Part shown: one piece after another, positions 25,737 through 37,412 of the stretch | Layout of the letters: the number at the start of each line of letters is the position of its first letter | How positions within the stretch are numbered: position 1 is the stretch's first letter | Assembly (NCBI GenBank): GCA_015067825.1 | Contig: SVLQ01000013.1 | Coordinates: 31,072-95,071, forward strand | Direction of reading: 5' to 3' | From: Oscillospiraceae bacterium | Lineage (GTDB): Bacteria; Bacillota; Clostridia; Oscillospirales; QAMX01 | DNA: 64,000 nucleotides | Position numbers and translations under genes: made by a program | Notes under the pieces: model-generated | What the model was told of the DNA's origin: nothing | The model's database searches: none | The model's input: only the letters and a program-made list of their open reading frames with translations

Positions 25737-26903
25737 TCAGTTATTCCAAACCGGGCTCATCATGCGCAGGCGCTCGACGATACCGGGGAGGGTGGATGCG
25801 ATCTTTTCAACGTCTTCTTCGGTCGAGTAGCGGCCGAGCGAAAGGCGCAGCGAGCCGTGGGCGACCTCGTGCTTCATGCCCAGCGCGATCAGCACGTGCG
25901 AGGGGTCGAGCGAGCCGGTCGAGCAGGCCGAACCGGTCGAGGCGGCGATCTTATTCAGATCGAGCAGCAAAACCATCGATTCGCCCTCGATGCCTTCGAC
26001 GGTGACGCTGACGATGCCGGGCAGGCGGTGGGTCAGGCTGCCGGTGGCGGAGGTGGCCGGGATCTTGAGGATCTCGCCCATCAGCTTATCGCGCAGGGCG
26101 CTCAGGCGGGCGGCTTCTTCGGCCATGTGCTCGTGCGCGTAGGAGAGCGCGGTGGCCATGCCGACGATGCCGGCGATATTTTCCGTACCGCTGCGGCGAT
26201 TGCGTTCCTGGCCGCCGCCTTCGATCAGACGGCGCACCTTCGAGCCGCGGCGGATGTAGAGGAAGCCGACACCGCGCGGGCCGTTGAATTTGTGCGCGCT
26301 GGCCGAGAGCATATCAATGTTCATCGCCTTGACGTCGATTTCGATGTGGCCGACGGCTTGTACGGCGTCGGTGTGGAAGAGGATCTTGCGTTCGCGGCAG
26401 ATCTTGCCGATCTCGGCGATGGGTTCGATCGTGCCGACCTCGTTGTTGGCGGCCATTACGGTCACCAGCGTGGTCTCCGGCGTGATCGCCGCTTCCAGCG
26501 CGGCCGGATCGACGCGGCCTTCGCTGTCGACGGGCAGGTAGGTGACGGTAAAGCCCTCTTTTTCGAGGCGTTTGGCCGTGTGCAGCACGGCGTGGTGCTC
26601 GATTTGGGTAGTGATGATGTGCTTGCCGCGGGCGGCGTTTTCGTAGGCCGCGCCGAGGATGGCGTGGTTGTCCGATTCGGTGCCGCCGCTGGTGAAGATG
26701 ATCTCGTCGGGTTCGGCGTTGATGATCTTCGCGATCGTGGCTCTGGCGTTGGCAAGGGCCTCACGCGGGGCGGAGGCAAAGGAGTAGATCGACGACGGGT
26801 TGCCGTAGAGCTCTCCAAAATACGGCATCATTGCCGCAACCGCTTCGTCGCAGACTCTCGTAGTCGCGGCGTTGTCGGCATAAACATATCCGTTTTTGTC
26901 CAT
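25737..26903 (-). CDS. nifS: Cysteine desulfurase, NifS/IscS family
   Basis: PLP enzyme that releases sulfur from cysteine as a persulfide. 388 aa from ATG 26903 (MDKNGYVYADNAATT), preceded by AGAAAGG. Features: the PLP lysine in MLSASAHKFNGPRGVG, and the sulfur-carrying cysteine in ASTGSACSTGSLDPSHVL. It feeds NifU and probably MnmA. Upstream is 440 bp of repeat cassettes. Confidence 0.96.
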   Translation of the reverse strand: MDKNGYVYADNAATTRVCDEAVAAMMPYFGELYGNPSSIYSFASAPREALANARATIAKIINAEPDEIIFTSGGTESDNHAILGAAYENAARGKHIITTQIEHHAVLHTAKRLEKEGFTVTYLPVDSEGRVDPAALEAAITPETTLVTVMAANNEVGTIEPIAEIGKICRERKILFHTDAVQAVGHIEIDVKAMNIDMLSASAHKFNGPRGVGFLYIRRGSKVRRLIEGGGQERNRRSGTENIAGIVGMATALSYAHEHMAEEAARLSALRDKLMGEILKIPATSATGSLTHRLPGIVSVTVEGIEGESMVLLLDLNKIAASTGSACSTGSLDPSHVLIALGMKHEVAHGSLRLSLGRYSTEEDVEKIASTLPGIVERLRMMSPVWNN

Positions 26904-26989
26904 TGTGATTACCTTTCTGAAATTTAGATTGCTGTATGTAAAATGCAGATTTTGCATCTTTTTGGCGTAGTTTGTGTGGTTTTACGGGT

Positions 26990-27350
26990 AAAACGTGAAT
27001 CTCCCCTACAACCGTGGATTTATAACGGGTGGGATAACCTTCCCTTGCGGCGATGGGTTCTACTGCTTCCAAGGCTCCCTTGTGTAAAGGGAGCTGGCGC
27101 GAAGCGCCTGAGGGATTGTTTATCGTGGGTGGAGAAACCTTGCCGCGCGGCAACCGGTTCGTACGGGCGATTCGTGAATCGCCCCTACGGAGGTTGGGTG
27201 ACGGGTCGGTCAAAACCAACCGCGCGGCGACCGGTTCGTGCGGGAGGGCACAGAGGCCCTCCCCTACAACCGTGGATTCGTAACAGGTGGAGAAATCTTG
27301 CCGCGCAGCAACCGGAATGACGGAACGGCACACAGGCCGTTCCCTACTGT
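26990..27350. repeat. Mosaic of repeat cassettes, including one two-stem element
   Basis: Includes a two-stem element at about 27066-27120 with the conserved first stem AAGGCTCCCTTGTG-TAAAGGGAGC, TGG, a short second stem CGCG-AA-GCGC and the tail CTGAGGGATTG. Also GGGCGATTCGTGAATCGCCC near 27165, GGGAGGGC-ACAGAG-GCCCTCCC near 27241, and GGAACGGCACACAGGCCGTTCC near 27321. Linkers such as GGTGGAGAAACCTTGCCGCG recur between cassettes. No gene seen. Confidence 0.85.
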
Positions 27351-27791
27351 TTACCGCTGGGCGGCGGTGGCTGCGACGGCGAGCTCGTCGCAGCGGTTAT
27401 TGTACGGGTTTTGCGCGTGGCCCTTGACCCAAACGAAGGTCACGTCGTGCGTTTCGCAGAGGCCGAGGAGCGTTTCCCAAAGGTCCGGATTGAGCGCCTT
27501 TTCCTTTTTGTTGCGCATCCAGCCGTTGGCGCGCCATTTTTTCGCCCAGCCTTGATTGATCGCGTTCACGACGTATTGCGAATCGGTGTAGAGCGTGACG
27601 TCGCACGGTTCTTTTAAGGCGGAAAGCCCGCGGATGACGCCGGTGAGCTCCATCCGGTTGTTCGTCGTCTGTTTTTCGCCGCCGCTGAGCTCGCGCTTTA
27701 AGCTGCCGTACATCAGAATAACACCGTAGCCGCCCGGCCCGGGATTTCCCGAGCAGGCGCCGTCGGTATAGATATCAACGTGTTTTCTCAT
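27351..27791 (-). CDS. rnhA: Ribonuclease HI
   Basis: Degrades RNA in RNA-DNA hybrids. 146 aa from ATG 27791 ([18 protein letters not shown]), with GAGGAAAACACG upstream; a longer frame adds 24 residues without support. The four acidic active-site residues are visible in [19 protein letters not shown] and NNRCDELA. It is placed just after gyrA. Confidence 0.95.
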   Translation of the reverse strand: MRKHVDIYTDGACSGNPGPGGYGVILMYGSLKRELSGGEKQTTNNRMELTGVIRGLSALKEPCDVTLYTDSQYVVNAINQGWAKKWRANGWMRNKKEKALNPDLWETLLGLCETHDVTFVWVKGHAQNPYNNRCDELAVAATAAQR

Positions 27792-27881
27792 CGTGTTTTC
27801 CTCGCGGAGACTGCGGTTTTCCATAGAATACTGACAGTTTCCACATAGTTTTCCACATCTCACAAGATGTCGAAATTTGTT

Positions 27882-30500
27882 TTATTCTTCGCTTTCTGCG
27901 CTAATTTCGGCAGATTCGGTTGCATTTTCGACCGACTCAACGGAATCATCGGAAAAAACTTCCTCGTTTTCCTCATTAGCTTCCTTGGGTGCCGAGGCGA
28001 TGCCGATGACCTTTTCGCCCTCGCCGGTGCGCATGACGATGACGCCCTGCGAGCTGCGGCCGCAGATGCGGATCGAGTCGAGCTCGGTTCGGATCATCGT
28101 GCCTTCGCTGGTGACGAGGAAGATGTCGCCTTCGCTGCCGCAGACCATCAGGCCGGCGACGTCGCCGGTCTTATCGGTGACCTGGTGCATGACGACGCCC
28201 TTGCCGCCGCGGTTGTGGATCGGGAATTTTTCGACTTCGGAGAGCTTGCCATAGCCGGATTCGGTGATCGTCAGCACGTAGCTGGTCGGATCAACGACCG
28301 CCGCGCCGATGACCTCGTCGTCGTCTTCCAGGCGGATGCCGATCACGCCGGCAGCCGTACGGCCCATCGGACGCACGCCGTCTTCTCTGAATCGAACGGC
28401 CTGACCCTTTTTGGTGCCGAGCAGCACTTCGTCGCTGCCGTTGGTCGGCAGAACGGCGATCAGCTGGTCGTCGTCGTTGAGCGAGAGCACGCGCAGACCG
28501 GACTTGCGGAACGAGCGGATCTCTTCGAGCGAGAGGCGCTTGACCGTGCCCTTCTTCGTGACCATGAACATGAACGAATCTTCTTCGTTGTCGGCGCGGA
28601 CGTGCAGCATCGTCGTCACGCGCTCGCCGTTATCGAGCTGCAGGAGATTGACGATGTTCATGCCCTTGGCCGTTCTACCCGCTTCGGGGATCTGGTAGCC
28701 CTTCATGCGGAAGACGCGGCCGGCGTCGGTGAAGAAGAGGATGTAATCGTGCGTGCCGGCGACGAAGAGCGTATCGGCGACGTCCTCTTCGCGGATCGTC
28801 ATGCCCGAAACACCGCGGCCGCCGCGGCGCTGCGTGCGGTAGGTATCGGCGGGGATGCGCTTGATGTAGCCGAGCTTCGTCAGCGTGAAGACGCAGGTTT
28901 CTTCTTCGATCAGGTCTTCGATATCGATATCGTTGTCGACCGGGGCGATCTCGGTGCGGCGTTCGTCGTTGAACTTGCGCTTGATCTCCAGCAGTTCTTC
29001 TTTGATGACTTCGCTGACTTTCGCTTCGCTGCCGAGGATCTCGCTGCAGTTTTTCACGATCGCCATTTTTTCTTCGAGTTCTTTCTCGATCTTGTCAACA
29101 CCCAATCCGGTGAGCTGGCCGAGCGTCATGCTGACGATGGCGGTCGCCTGTTCTTCGGTGAGGCCGGTGGTGTTGTCGGCAAGCTCGTCGTAGGCTTCGC
29201 CGCGTTTTAAGAGGTTGGCGACTTCTTCGCCCGAGAAGCGCGCCATCAAGGCCGCCTTCGCATCGGCGACGGAATTGGACGCGCGAATGATGCGCACGAC
29301 TTCGTCGATGTGATCGACGGCGATGCGCAGACCCTTCAGGATGTGGGCGCGGTCGAGCGCCTTTTTGAGGTCGTACTTCGTGCGGCGGAGGATAACTTCC
29401 TTCTGATGGCCGAGGTAGTAGTAGAGCGAATCCTTGAGCGTGAGGATCTTGGGGGTATTATCGACGATCGCGAGCATATTGACCGCGAAGGTATCCTGCA
29501 GGCGGGTATACTGGAAGAGCTGATTTAAAACGACGTTGGCATTCGCCGACTTCGAAAGCTCGATGACAACGCGCATGCCGAGGCGGTTGGATTCATCGCG
29601 GATGGCGGTGATGCCCTCGACGCGCTTTTCCTTGACCAGATCGCCGATCGATTCGCAGAGCTTGGCCTTATTGACCATGTAGGGGATCTCGGTGACGATA
29701 ATGCGGCTCTTGCCGTTGGGATCCTCTTCGATCTCGGTGCGGGCGCGCACCTTGATGTGGGCGCGGCCGGTGGCGTAGGCTTCGCGGATCGCCGATTTGC
29801 CGAGGATGATGCCGCCGGTCGGGAAATCCGGCCCTTTGATGTGCTGCATCAGGTCGTCCATCGTCGCATCGGGGTTTTCGAGCAGGCAAATTGCGCCGTC
29901 AACGACCTCACCGAGGTTGTGCGGCGGGATATTCGTGGCGTAGCCGACGGCGATACCGACCGAACCGTTGACGAGCATATTGGGGAAGCGCGACGGCAAA
30001 ACGGTCGGCTCTTTCAAGCGGCCGTCGAAGTTGGGCATGTAGTCAACGGTTTCTTTGTCGATGTCTCGGAGCATTTCTAAGCTCAGCTTTTTGAGCTTTG
30101 CTTCGGTGTAACGGTAGGCTGCCGGCGGGTCGCCGTCGACCGAACCGAAGTTGCCGTGGCCGTCGACGAGCGGATAGCGGAGCGAGAAATCCTGCGCCAA
30201 ACGCACCATCGCGTCGTAAACGGAAGCGTCACCGTGCGGATGGTAGCGGCCGAGCACGTCACCAACGGCGGTAACCGACTTGCGGTAGGCTTTGTCGGGC
30301 GTGAGGCCGGTATCGTACATCGTGTAGAGGATGCGGCGCTGAACAGGCTTCAGGCCGTCGCGGGCGTCCGGCAGCGCGCGGCTGACGATAACGCTGACGG
30401 CGTATTCCATAAACGACTTCTTAACTTCTTTTTCGATGTCGATATCTATGATCTTCTGATTTTCAAAATCAAATTCCATTTGTTCCTGTGTTCCTTTCAT
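27882..30500 (-). CDS. gyrA: DNA gyrase subunit A
   Basis: Breaks and rejoins DNA to introduce negative supercoils. 872 aa. The catalytic tyrosine is Y131 in [10 protein letters not shown]; the GyrA box QRRGGRG in the beta-pinwheel domain shows it is gyrase and not topoisomerase IV. The quinolone-resistance region reads [19 protein letters not shown], so the residue equivalent to E. coli Ser83 is Ala92, and Asp96 replaces Asp87. The C-terminal tail is very acidic. Two starts are possible: 30500, or M8 at 30479 after AGGAACAA. It follows gyrB by 27 nt. Confidence 0.97.
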   Translation of the reverse strand: MKGTQEQMEFDFENQKIIDIDIEKEVKKSFMEYAVSVIVSRALPDARDGLKPVQRRILYTMYDTGLTPDKAYRKSVTAVGDVLGRYHPHGDASVYDAMVRLAQDFSLRYPLVDGHGNFGSVDGDPPAAYRYTEAKLKKLSLEMLRDIDKETVDYMPNFDGRLKEPTVLPSRFPNMLVNGSVGIAVGYATNIPPHNLGEVVDGAICLLENPDATMDDLMQHIKGPDFPTGGIILGKSAIREAYATGRAHIKVRARTEIEEDPNGKSRIIVTEIPYMVNKAKLCESIGDLVKEKRVEGITAIRDESNRLGMRVVIELSKSANANVVLNQLFQYTRLQDTFAVNMLAIVDNTPKILTLKDSLYYYLGHQKEVILRRTKYDLKKALDRAHILKGLRIAVDHIDEVVRIIRASNSVADAKAALMARFSGEEVANLLKRGEAYDELADNTTGLTEEQATAIVSMTLGQLTGLGVDKIEKELEEKMAIVKNCSEILGSEAKVSEVIKEELLEIKRKFNDERRTEIAPVDNDIDIEDLIEEETCVFTLTKLGYIKRIPADTYRTQRRGGRGVSGMTIREEDVADTLFVAGTHDYILFFTDAGRVFRMKGYQIPEAGRTAKGMNIVNLLQLDNGERVTTMLHVRADNEEDSFMFMVTKKGTVKRLSLEEIRSFRKSGLRVLSLNDDDQLIAVLPTNGSDEVLLGTKKGQAVRFREDGVRPMGRTAAGVIGIRLEDDDEVIGAAVVDPTSYVLTITESGYGKLSEVEKFPIHNRGGKGVVMHQVTDKTGDVAGLMVCGSEGDIFLVTSEGTMIRTELDSIRICGRSSQGVIVMRTGEGEKVIGIASAPKEANEENEEVFSDDSVESVENATESAEISAESEE

Positions 30501-30527
30501 GTACAGCGTTCCTGTACATTATGGTGT

Positions 30528-32565
<2,038 letters not shown>

Positions 32566-32570
32566 AATTC

Positions 32571-32834
32571 TCAATTTTCAATTTGCTTCCTACCTGTTCG
32601 TTTTTCGATCGTCTGCGACGAAACGGTCGAGATATAAACGGTCGGATCTTCGCGGCTGCCGCAGACGATAAACGATTTCGGCAGCTCTTCGCTGATATTA
32701 ATCAGGCGCTTTTCTTTTTCGGCGGTATTCAGAAATTTGCGGGTCGAGGCGGCGGTGGTGGTGTTGTCCATGTCAAACACACCGATGACCTCGCGGCTTT
32801 TTACGACCGTATCGGCGCCGAGATGCAGATACAT
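32571..32834 (-). CDS. remB: RemB/YaaB-type DUF370 DNA-binding regulator
   Basis: 87 aa. It begins MYLHLGADTVVKSREVIGVF and has the family's STRKFLNTAEKEKRLINISE segment. In Bacillus the RemA/RemB proteins affect biofilm matrix expression, and yaaB sits at the same place between recF and gyrB. Here it lies between recF and gyrB with 49 nt to recF. The name is by synteny and similarity; the regulated genes are unknown. Confidence 0.88.
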   Translation of the reverse strand: MYLHLGADTVVKSREVIGVFDMDNTTTAASTRKFLNTAEKEKRLINISEELPKSFIVCGSREDPTVYISTVSSQTIEKRTGRKQIEN

Positions 32835-32883
32835 AAGATTCCTCCGGAGAAAGTTTCGTTGGGTACCGGGAACGCTGACCCGT

Positions 32884-34005
32884 TTATTCCATCTCTCTCG
32901 TTTCCGTGACCTTGCCGTTTTCGATCGTAAACAGCCGCCCGGCGAGCATTTCGGCGTAGCGGTCGATCGTACAGCTGGAGATGATCACCTGGCCGCGGCC
33001 GATCTTGTTCAAAACGAAATTCTGCCGGTCGCCGTCGAGCTCACTCAAAACGTCGTCTAAAAGCAGGATCGGGTATTCGCCGGTGTCACGCTGGGCGATA
33101 TCGCGCTCCGCAAGCTTCAGCGAGAGCACGGCCGTGCGGATCTGCCCCTGCGAGGCAAAGCTCCGCGCCGACGCACCGTTGATGTCGACCAAAAAATCGT
33201 CTTTGTGCGGCCCCGAAAGGCACGATTTTGCGGCGATCTCGGCGTGATAATGGCTTTCGCAATGCGCGCGGATCAGGTTTGCGAGCGTATCGACATCGGT
33301 GGCCGGGTCTTCGATATTGGAAAGGGTCTTGTAGCAAAGCGACATTTGGTCGCGCCCGCCGCTGATCGCCTGTGCGTTGGCGGCGGCGTACCGCGCGAGC
33401 TTTTCGAGGTAAGCCCGGCGGTAGTGGATCAGATGCGCCCCGTGAAAGGCGATCTTTTCGTTATAGGCCGGCAGCATCGCCGCGTAGGACGGTTTTTCGT
33501 CGAGCGATTTTAGTAACTTGCCCTTTTGCTCGATCACGCGGTTGTACTCGACCAGGTGCATCAGATAATTCGGCCGCAGCTGCGAGAGGGCGATGTCGAC
33601 CATTCTCCGCCGCTTGACCGCCGCGTCCTTGATCAGGTTCAAATCGTCCGGTGCGAAGAGAACGGTGCGGGCCGTGCCGATAAAATCGGCGGCTTTTTTC
33701 TGCGAAACGCCGTTTTTGACGATTTTTTTGCGGCTGTCGAGCGGAATCGTCACCGAAAGTGTCTGCGGGCGTTCGACCGTTTCGAGCGTGGCATCGATCC
33801 TGGCGGCCACGCATCCGCGGCGGATCAGCTCACGGTCGCGGACCGGGCGGATCGGCCGCAGCGCCGAGAGGTAGAAAACGCTTTCGATGAGGTTCGTTTT
33901 GCCCATCGCGTTGTTGCCGGCGATGATATTGACCGACGGATGAAGCTGGATCGATTCGTCGGCGAAATTGCGGTAATTAGACAGTCGGAGAGCCGAAATG
34001 TTCAT
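32884..34005 (-). CDS. recF: DNA replication and repair protein RecF
   Basis: SMC-like ATPase that helps load RecA at gaps. 373 aa. It begins ISALRLSNYRNFADESIQL, has Walker A AGNNAMGKTNLIESVFYLS, the ABC signature LSLKLAER region and Walker B ILLLDDVLSELD. It starts two bases after the S4-domain gene stop, within the dnaN-rlbA-recF operon. Confidence 0.97.
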   Translation of the reverse strand: MNISALRLSNYRNFADESIQLHPSVNIIAGNNAMGKTNLIESVFYLSALRPIRPVRDRELIRRGCVAARIDATLETVERPQTLSVTIPLDSRKKIVKNGVSQKKAADFIGTARTVLFAPDDLNLIKDAAVKRRRMVDIALSQLRPNYLMHLVEYNRVIEQKGKLLKSLDEKPSYAAMLPAYNEKIAFHGAHLIHYRRAYLEKLARYAAANAQAISGGRDQMSLCYKTLSNIEDPATDVDTLANLIRAHCESHYHAEIAAKSCLSGPHKDDFLVDINGASARSFASQGQIRTAVLSLKLAERDIAQRDTGEYPILLLDDVLSELDGDRQNFVLNKIGRGQVIISSCTIDRYAEMLAGRLFTIENGKVTETREME

Positions 34006-34007
34006 GT

Positions 34008-34217
34008 TTATCCGGCGATCACGGCGTATTCGCCGCGTTCAAAGATCACCTTGTCGCCCGGGCGCAGCTTTTTGCCGCGCATCGTGCAGACCTCGCCGTT
34101 GACGAAAACCATGCCCTCGGCGATCGCGATCTTCGCTTCGCCGCCGGTAACAACGGCGCCGCAGAGCTTCAAAAAGGAATCCAGGCGGATAAATTCGGTA
34201 GTGATGGCAATTTCCAT
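34008..34217 (-). CDS. Small S4-domain RNA-binding protein (YaaA/RlbA type)
   Basis: 69 aa, essentially a single S4 domain: IRLDSFLKLCGAVVTGGEAK and VFVNGEVCTMRGKKLRPGDKV. The Bacillus homologue YaaA (RlbA) is at the same position between dnaN and recF and is thought to act in ribosome biogenesis. It lies 11 nt after dnaN and two nt before recF. Confidence 0.92.
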   Translation of the reverse strand: MEIAITTEFIRLDSFLKLCGAVVTGGEAKIAIAEGMVFVNGEVCTMRGKKLRPGDKVIFERGEYAVIAG

Positions 34218-34228
34218 AGCGCTTCTCC

Positions 34229-35332
34229 TTAGCCGAGGCGAACCGGGGCGATGATGTAGCGGTAGGCGTTCCCCTCGAGCGGGGCTATCACAAACGGCGA
34301 AGACGCCGAGTTGAAGCAGAGCAGAATCTTTTCGTCGTCGATGACGTGCAGCGCATCGGAGACGAATTTGTTAGAGAGGCCGATCTCGATCGGTTCACAT
34401 TCGCCCTCGTAGCGGCATTCGTCGTAGCCGGTGACGCGCGAGGAGACGTAATTGAAGCGGATCACGCCGTCTTCAAAGCTGCAGCGGATCGAGTTTTTCA
34501 CGCGGTCGGAGTTTTTTACGTCCATACGCGCAACACTTTCGGCAAACGCGTCGCGTTCAACGGTCACTTTTCCGGCGTTCTGGAAGGTGAGGAAGTGTTC
34601 GTATTTGATAAACTGGCCTTCGAGAAGGCGGGTCACTAAGGTCGCGTTGTCGGAAACGATTGTCATATGCTTTCTCGTCAGGCGGATCTCGGCCATCGTA
34701 TCGTCGCGTTTCAAAAGTTTTTCGATCTCTCGAAGCGCCGGCGACGGAACGATGAAGCGGAAGGGCGTCTCCAGACCGGCGGTGCTGATGAGTTCTTCGC
34801 GGATCGCGAGGCGGTTGCTGTCGGAAGCGACGACGCGCAGCGTATTTTCGGTGACGTCAAACAGTGCGCCGGTGAGAACGGGTTTCGTATCGAGGATCGA
34901 GACCGAAAAGACGGTCTGGTTGATCATCGAACGCAAAACGTCGCTCTTGAGCGAAAGGGCCTGGCCTTCTTCGACGACCGGAAGTTCCGGGAATTCGTCG
35001 GCGGGCATGGCAATCAGCGCAAAGCGGGCGATGCCGCAGCGGACGGAGATCTTGTAATCTTCGTCGACCTCGATGAAGACCATGTCGTTGGGGAGCTTGG
35101 CCACGATATCGGAGAACATTGCGGCGTTAAAAACGGCGATACCGGTTTCGGTGACGGTGGCATCGACCGTGCAGATGATGCCGAGTTCCAGGTTAAAGCC
35201 GGTGATCTTGAGCGTTTCATCGGCGTTGATCAGCAAGCCTTCCAGTGCAGGGATCGTACTTTTAGAAGCGACGGCGCGGCCGGCGGCGTTGATGGCCTCC
35301 TGGAGCGCTTGTTTGGTGCAGTGAAATTTCAT
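34229..35332 (-). CDS. dnaN: DNA polymerase III beta subunit (sliding clamp)
   Basis: Processivity clamp. 367 aa from ATG 35332 (MKFHCTKQALQEAINAAGRA), which has GAGGT seven bases upstream; the track-independent alternative TTG at 35341 lacks support. Three clamp domains are evident (about 1-120, 121-245, 246-367), and the protein ends with the typical YRYIIAPVRLG. Separated from dnaA by the oriC candidate. Confidence 0.97.
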   Translation of the reverse strand: MKFHCTKQALQEAINAAGRAVASKSTIPALEGLLINADETLKITGFNLELGIICTVDATVTETGIAVFNAAMFSDIVAKLPNDMVFIEVDEDYKISVRCGIARFALIAMPADEFPELPVVEEGQALSLKSDVLRSMINQTVFSVSILDTKPVLTGALFDVTENTLRVVASDSNRLAIREELISTAGLETPFRFIVPSPALREIEKLLKRDDTMAEIRLTRKHMTIVSDNATLVTRLLEGQFIKYEHFLTFQNAGKVTVERDAFAESVARMDVKNSDRVKNSIRCSFEDGVIRFNYVSSRVTGYDECRYEGECEPIEIGLSNKFVSDALHVIDDEKILLCFNSASSPFVIAPLEGNAYRYIIAPVRLG

Positions 35333-35339
35333 GTATAAC

Positions 35340-35700
35340 ACCTCGAAGTAAGTGATAAGTGGTAAATGATAGGTGATAAGTTAAGGATGGGTTTTTTGGC
35401 TTCGCACAAAAAACCTCCATATATTTTGCGAAGAGAGAATCTCAGTGGAGATCGGCGAAGTCGGGGCCCCCGCAAAGCTTTGCTTTGTGGGGTACTCTTT
35501 TAGTATATTTTATTTGTCGTCGTAGTAGGGGCTGTCGGAAATGTGGAAGTCGGCGAAATCCCTTAGAAGAATGGGTGAAAAGGCGTCCTTGCGGGGGTGT
35601 GGAAAAATTTGGTGGTTTTCGTCGGTTTCCATGTGGGGATTGGAGCAGTATGAAGGATGTGGAAAACTTTGTGTGGAATGTGGAGAATTATGTGGAAGGC
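35340..35700. other. oriC: oriC candidate, dnaN side: DnaA-box cluster and AT-rich tract
   Basis: The 355-bp dnaA-dnaN gap. DnaA-box-like nonamers, all in one direction, lie at 35542 (TGTGGAAGT), 35598 (TGTGGAAAA), 35632 (TGTGGGGAT), 35658 (TGTGGAAAA), 35672 (TGTGGAATG), 35679 (TGTGGAGAA) and 35691 (TGTGGAAGG). Two fit the relaxed TGTGNAWAA consensus; none is the perfect TGTGGATAA. An AT-rich stretch at 35495-35516 (CTTTTAGTATATTTTATTTG) is a possible unwinding element. TGATAAGTGG-type direct repeats lie near 35350-35385. Function is inferred. Confidence 0.7.
35468..35492. repeat. CCCCGCAAAGC hairpin repeat inside the oriC candidate
   Basis: Arms CCCCGCAAAGC and GCTTTGTGGGG around TTT. The same hairpin recurs at 54342-54366 and, with compensatory changes, at 54381-54405. 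Confidence 0.8.
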
Positions 35701-37010
35701 TCGATCTCCGAAAGGTTGCTCATCAGGTCCTTGACGATGTTGGCGATTTCGGGGTTGTCGCGCATTTCGTTCTTGATCTTGTTGATCGAGCTGATAACTG
35801 TTGTGTAGTGCTGGCCGCCGAATTGCGTGCCGATTTCCTTGAGCGAAAGGTCGGTCAGCTGCTGCAGAATGTAACAGGCGATCTGCCGCGGGACGACGAT
35901 GTCCTTCGATTGGTTCTTAACCTTGATGCGGTCGGGCTTGATGTTGTAGTACTTGCAGACCTCTTCGATGATCAGCGACGGCGTGGGCTTCGAGCCGGTG
36001 CCGATCAGAATGTCCTTGATCGAACGGCGGACGGTGTCCATCGTGATCTCGCCGCCTTCCAGATCGTGGTCGGCTTTGAGGTGGTTCAAGATACCTTCCA
36101 GCTGGCGGACGTTGGCGGTCGCGTTGGTGGCGATGTATTTTAAGAGGGTATCGGGGACGTCGAGGTCGATGTTGATGCACTTCTGCTTCAAAATGGCGAT
36201 CTTCGTCTCGTAGTCCGGCGGCTGAATGTCGGCGAGGAGGCCCATTTCAAAGCGGGACTGGATGCGCTTGTCGAGCGTGTACATTTCGCGCGGCGGACGG
36301 TCGGAGGTGAGCACGATCTGCTTGTGCGCGTCGTAAAGCGTATTGAAGGTGTTGAAGAATTCGTTTTGCGTCTGCTCCTTGCCGGCGATGAACTGAATAT
36401 CGTCGATCAGCAAAACGTCGACCATATTGTACTTGTTGCGGAATTCCTCCATGCTGCCGTTCTGGATGGCGGCAATGACTTCGTTGGTGAAGTCTTCGCA
36501 GCGGAGATAGAGGATCCGGAAGTGCGGGCGGTCGCGCTGGATCGAGCTGGCGATGGCGCGCATCAGGTGCGTTTTGCCCAGTCCGCTGCCGCCGTAGATG
36601 AAGAGCGGGTTATAAACGTGGGCGGGCTTTTTGGAAACGGCGATGGCCGCGGCGTGGGCAAAGCGGTTTGAAGCGCCGACGATAAAGTCGTCGAAGGTGT
36701 ATTTCGGGGCGTGCGGCGCGTTGGCGGCGGTGTTGGCGCCGCTGTCGAGTCCCGGGATTGGTTCGTCGGCGTCGAGCACAATCAGATCCATCTCTGCCGA
36801 GAAGATCTGTTCGAGCGTTTTTTTGACGAGATCGCCAAAGCGCGAGGTGATGATCTCTTTTTTGTAGGGCGTCGTCGTGCGGATGATGAAACAGTCACGG
36901 CGGAGCTCAACGGCGGTCGCATCGGAAAACCAGATGTCGATCGTCATTTTCTGGATGTCTTTTTCGAGAAGCGCGAGCAAACTTCTCAAAACGTCGTCGG
37001 CGGAATGCAT
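35688..37010 (-). CDS. dnaA: Chromosomal replication initiator protein DnaA
   Basis: AAA+ initiator. 440 aa. Domain I is about 1-80, a short domain II follows, Walker A is GGSGLGKT (140-147), Walker B is LLIDDIQF (200-207), and domain IV starts at about 345. The DNA-recognition signature, normally GGRDH(T/S)TVxHA, reads GGQHYTTVISSI (398-409): the Arg-Asp-His triad is Gln400-His401-Tyr402 and the later His is Ser. AAAAGGAGATATTGC precedes the ATG. DnaA-box clusters lie on both sides. Confidence 0.97.
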   Translation of the reverse strand: MHSADDVLRSLLALLEKDIQKMTIDIWFSDATAVELRRDCFIIRTTTPYKKEIITSRFGDLVKKTLEQIFSAEMDLIVLDADEPIPGLDSGANTAANAPHAPKYTFDDFIVGASNRFAHAAAIAVSKKPAHVYNPLFIYGGSGLGKTHLMRAIASSIQRDRPHFRILYLRCEDFTNEVIAAIQNGSMEEFRNKYNMVDVLLIDDIQFIAGKEQTQNEFFNTFNTLYDAHKQIVLTSDRPPREMYTLDKRIQSRFEMGLLADIQPPDYETKIAILKQKCINIDLDVPDTLLKYIATNATANVRQLEGILNHLKADHDLEGGEITMDTVRRSIKDILIGTGSKPTPSLIIEEVCKYYNIKPDRIKVKNQSKDIVVPRQIACYILQQLTDLSLKEIGTQFGGQHYTTVISSINKIKNEMRDNPEIANIVKDLMSNLSEIEPST

Positions 37011-37072
37011 GCAATATCTCCTTTTCGTTTCTGCCTGCGGCAGGACCGATACACACTTTTTTTCTACTATAT

Positions 37073-37101
37073 ATTATACCCGATTTTTGCACGTTTTGCA
37101 A
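37073..37101 (-). promoter_or_regulatory. Putative sigma-A promoter of dnaA
   Basis: On the minus strand TTGCAA at 37096-37101, 17-bp spacer, TATAAT at 37073-37078, about 55 nt before the dnaA ATG. Confidence 0.75.
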
Positions 37102-37224
37102 GGGCTGAAAACGCTCGATTTTGCGCGGCCAAAAAAGTGCACAAAAACTCCTTTCCTTAGGGCGGCAAGCGATATCGGCGTTTTGCGAGAGGGCGAAAGA
37201 GAAAAAGGTGAGAAAAAGATGAGA

Positions 37225-37345
37225 GAATGTTGAAATCTATGTGGAAATCGTGGATACCCCTGTGGAAAACCGCTTGTCCGCCGCGAAAAGCGCGGAAAAT
37301 TTTGGCAGGGAAACAAAATTTCGCAAAAATCTATTGACAGATGGG
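37225..37345. other. Second DnaA-box cluster (dnaA-rpmH gap)
   Basis: TGTGGAAAT at 37240, CGTGGATAC at 37249 and TGTGGAAAA at 37261, spaced 9 and 12 bp apart, then GATGGGGATAAAA near 37338. With the cluster on the other side of dnaA this resembles the bipartite origin of Bacillus. It may also be used for dnaA autoregulation. Confidence 0.65.
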
Positions 37346-37363
37346 GATAAAATAGTATATAAT
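37334..37363 (+). promoter_or_regulatory. Putative sigma-A promoter of the rpmH operon
   Basis: TTGACA at 37334-37339, 18-bp spacer, TATAAT at 37358-37363, 50 nt before rpmH. Confidence 0.85.
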
Positions 37364-37412
37364 TATACTCTACGCGAATGTCCGCAAAAATGGTACAAGC
37401 GAGGTGAACGAA

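Noticed and set aside
27867..29210. 447-residue plus-strand ORF opposite gyrA
   Set aside because: Shadow of gyrA; no domain, no ribosome site.
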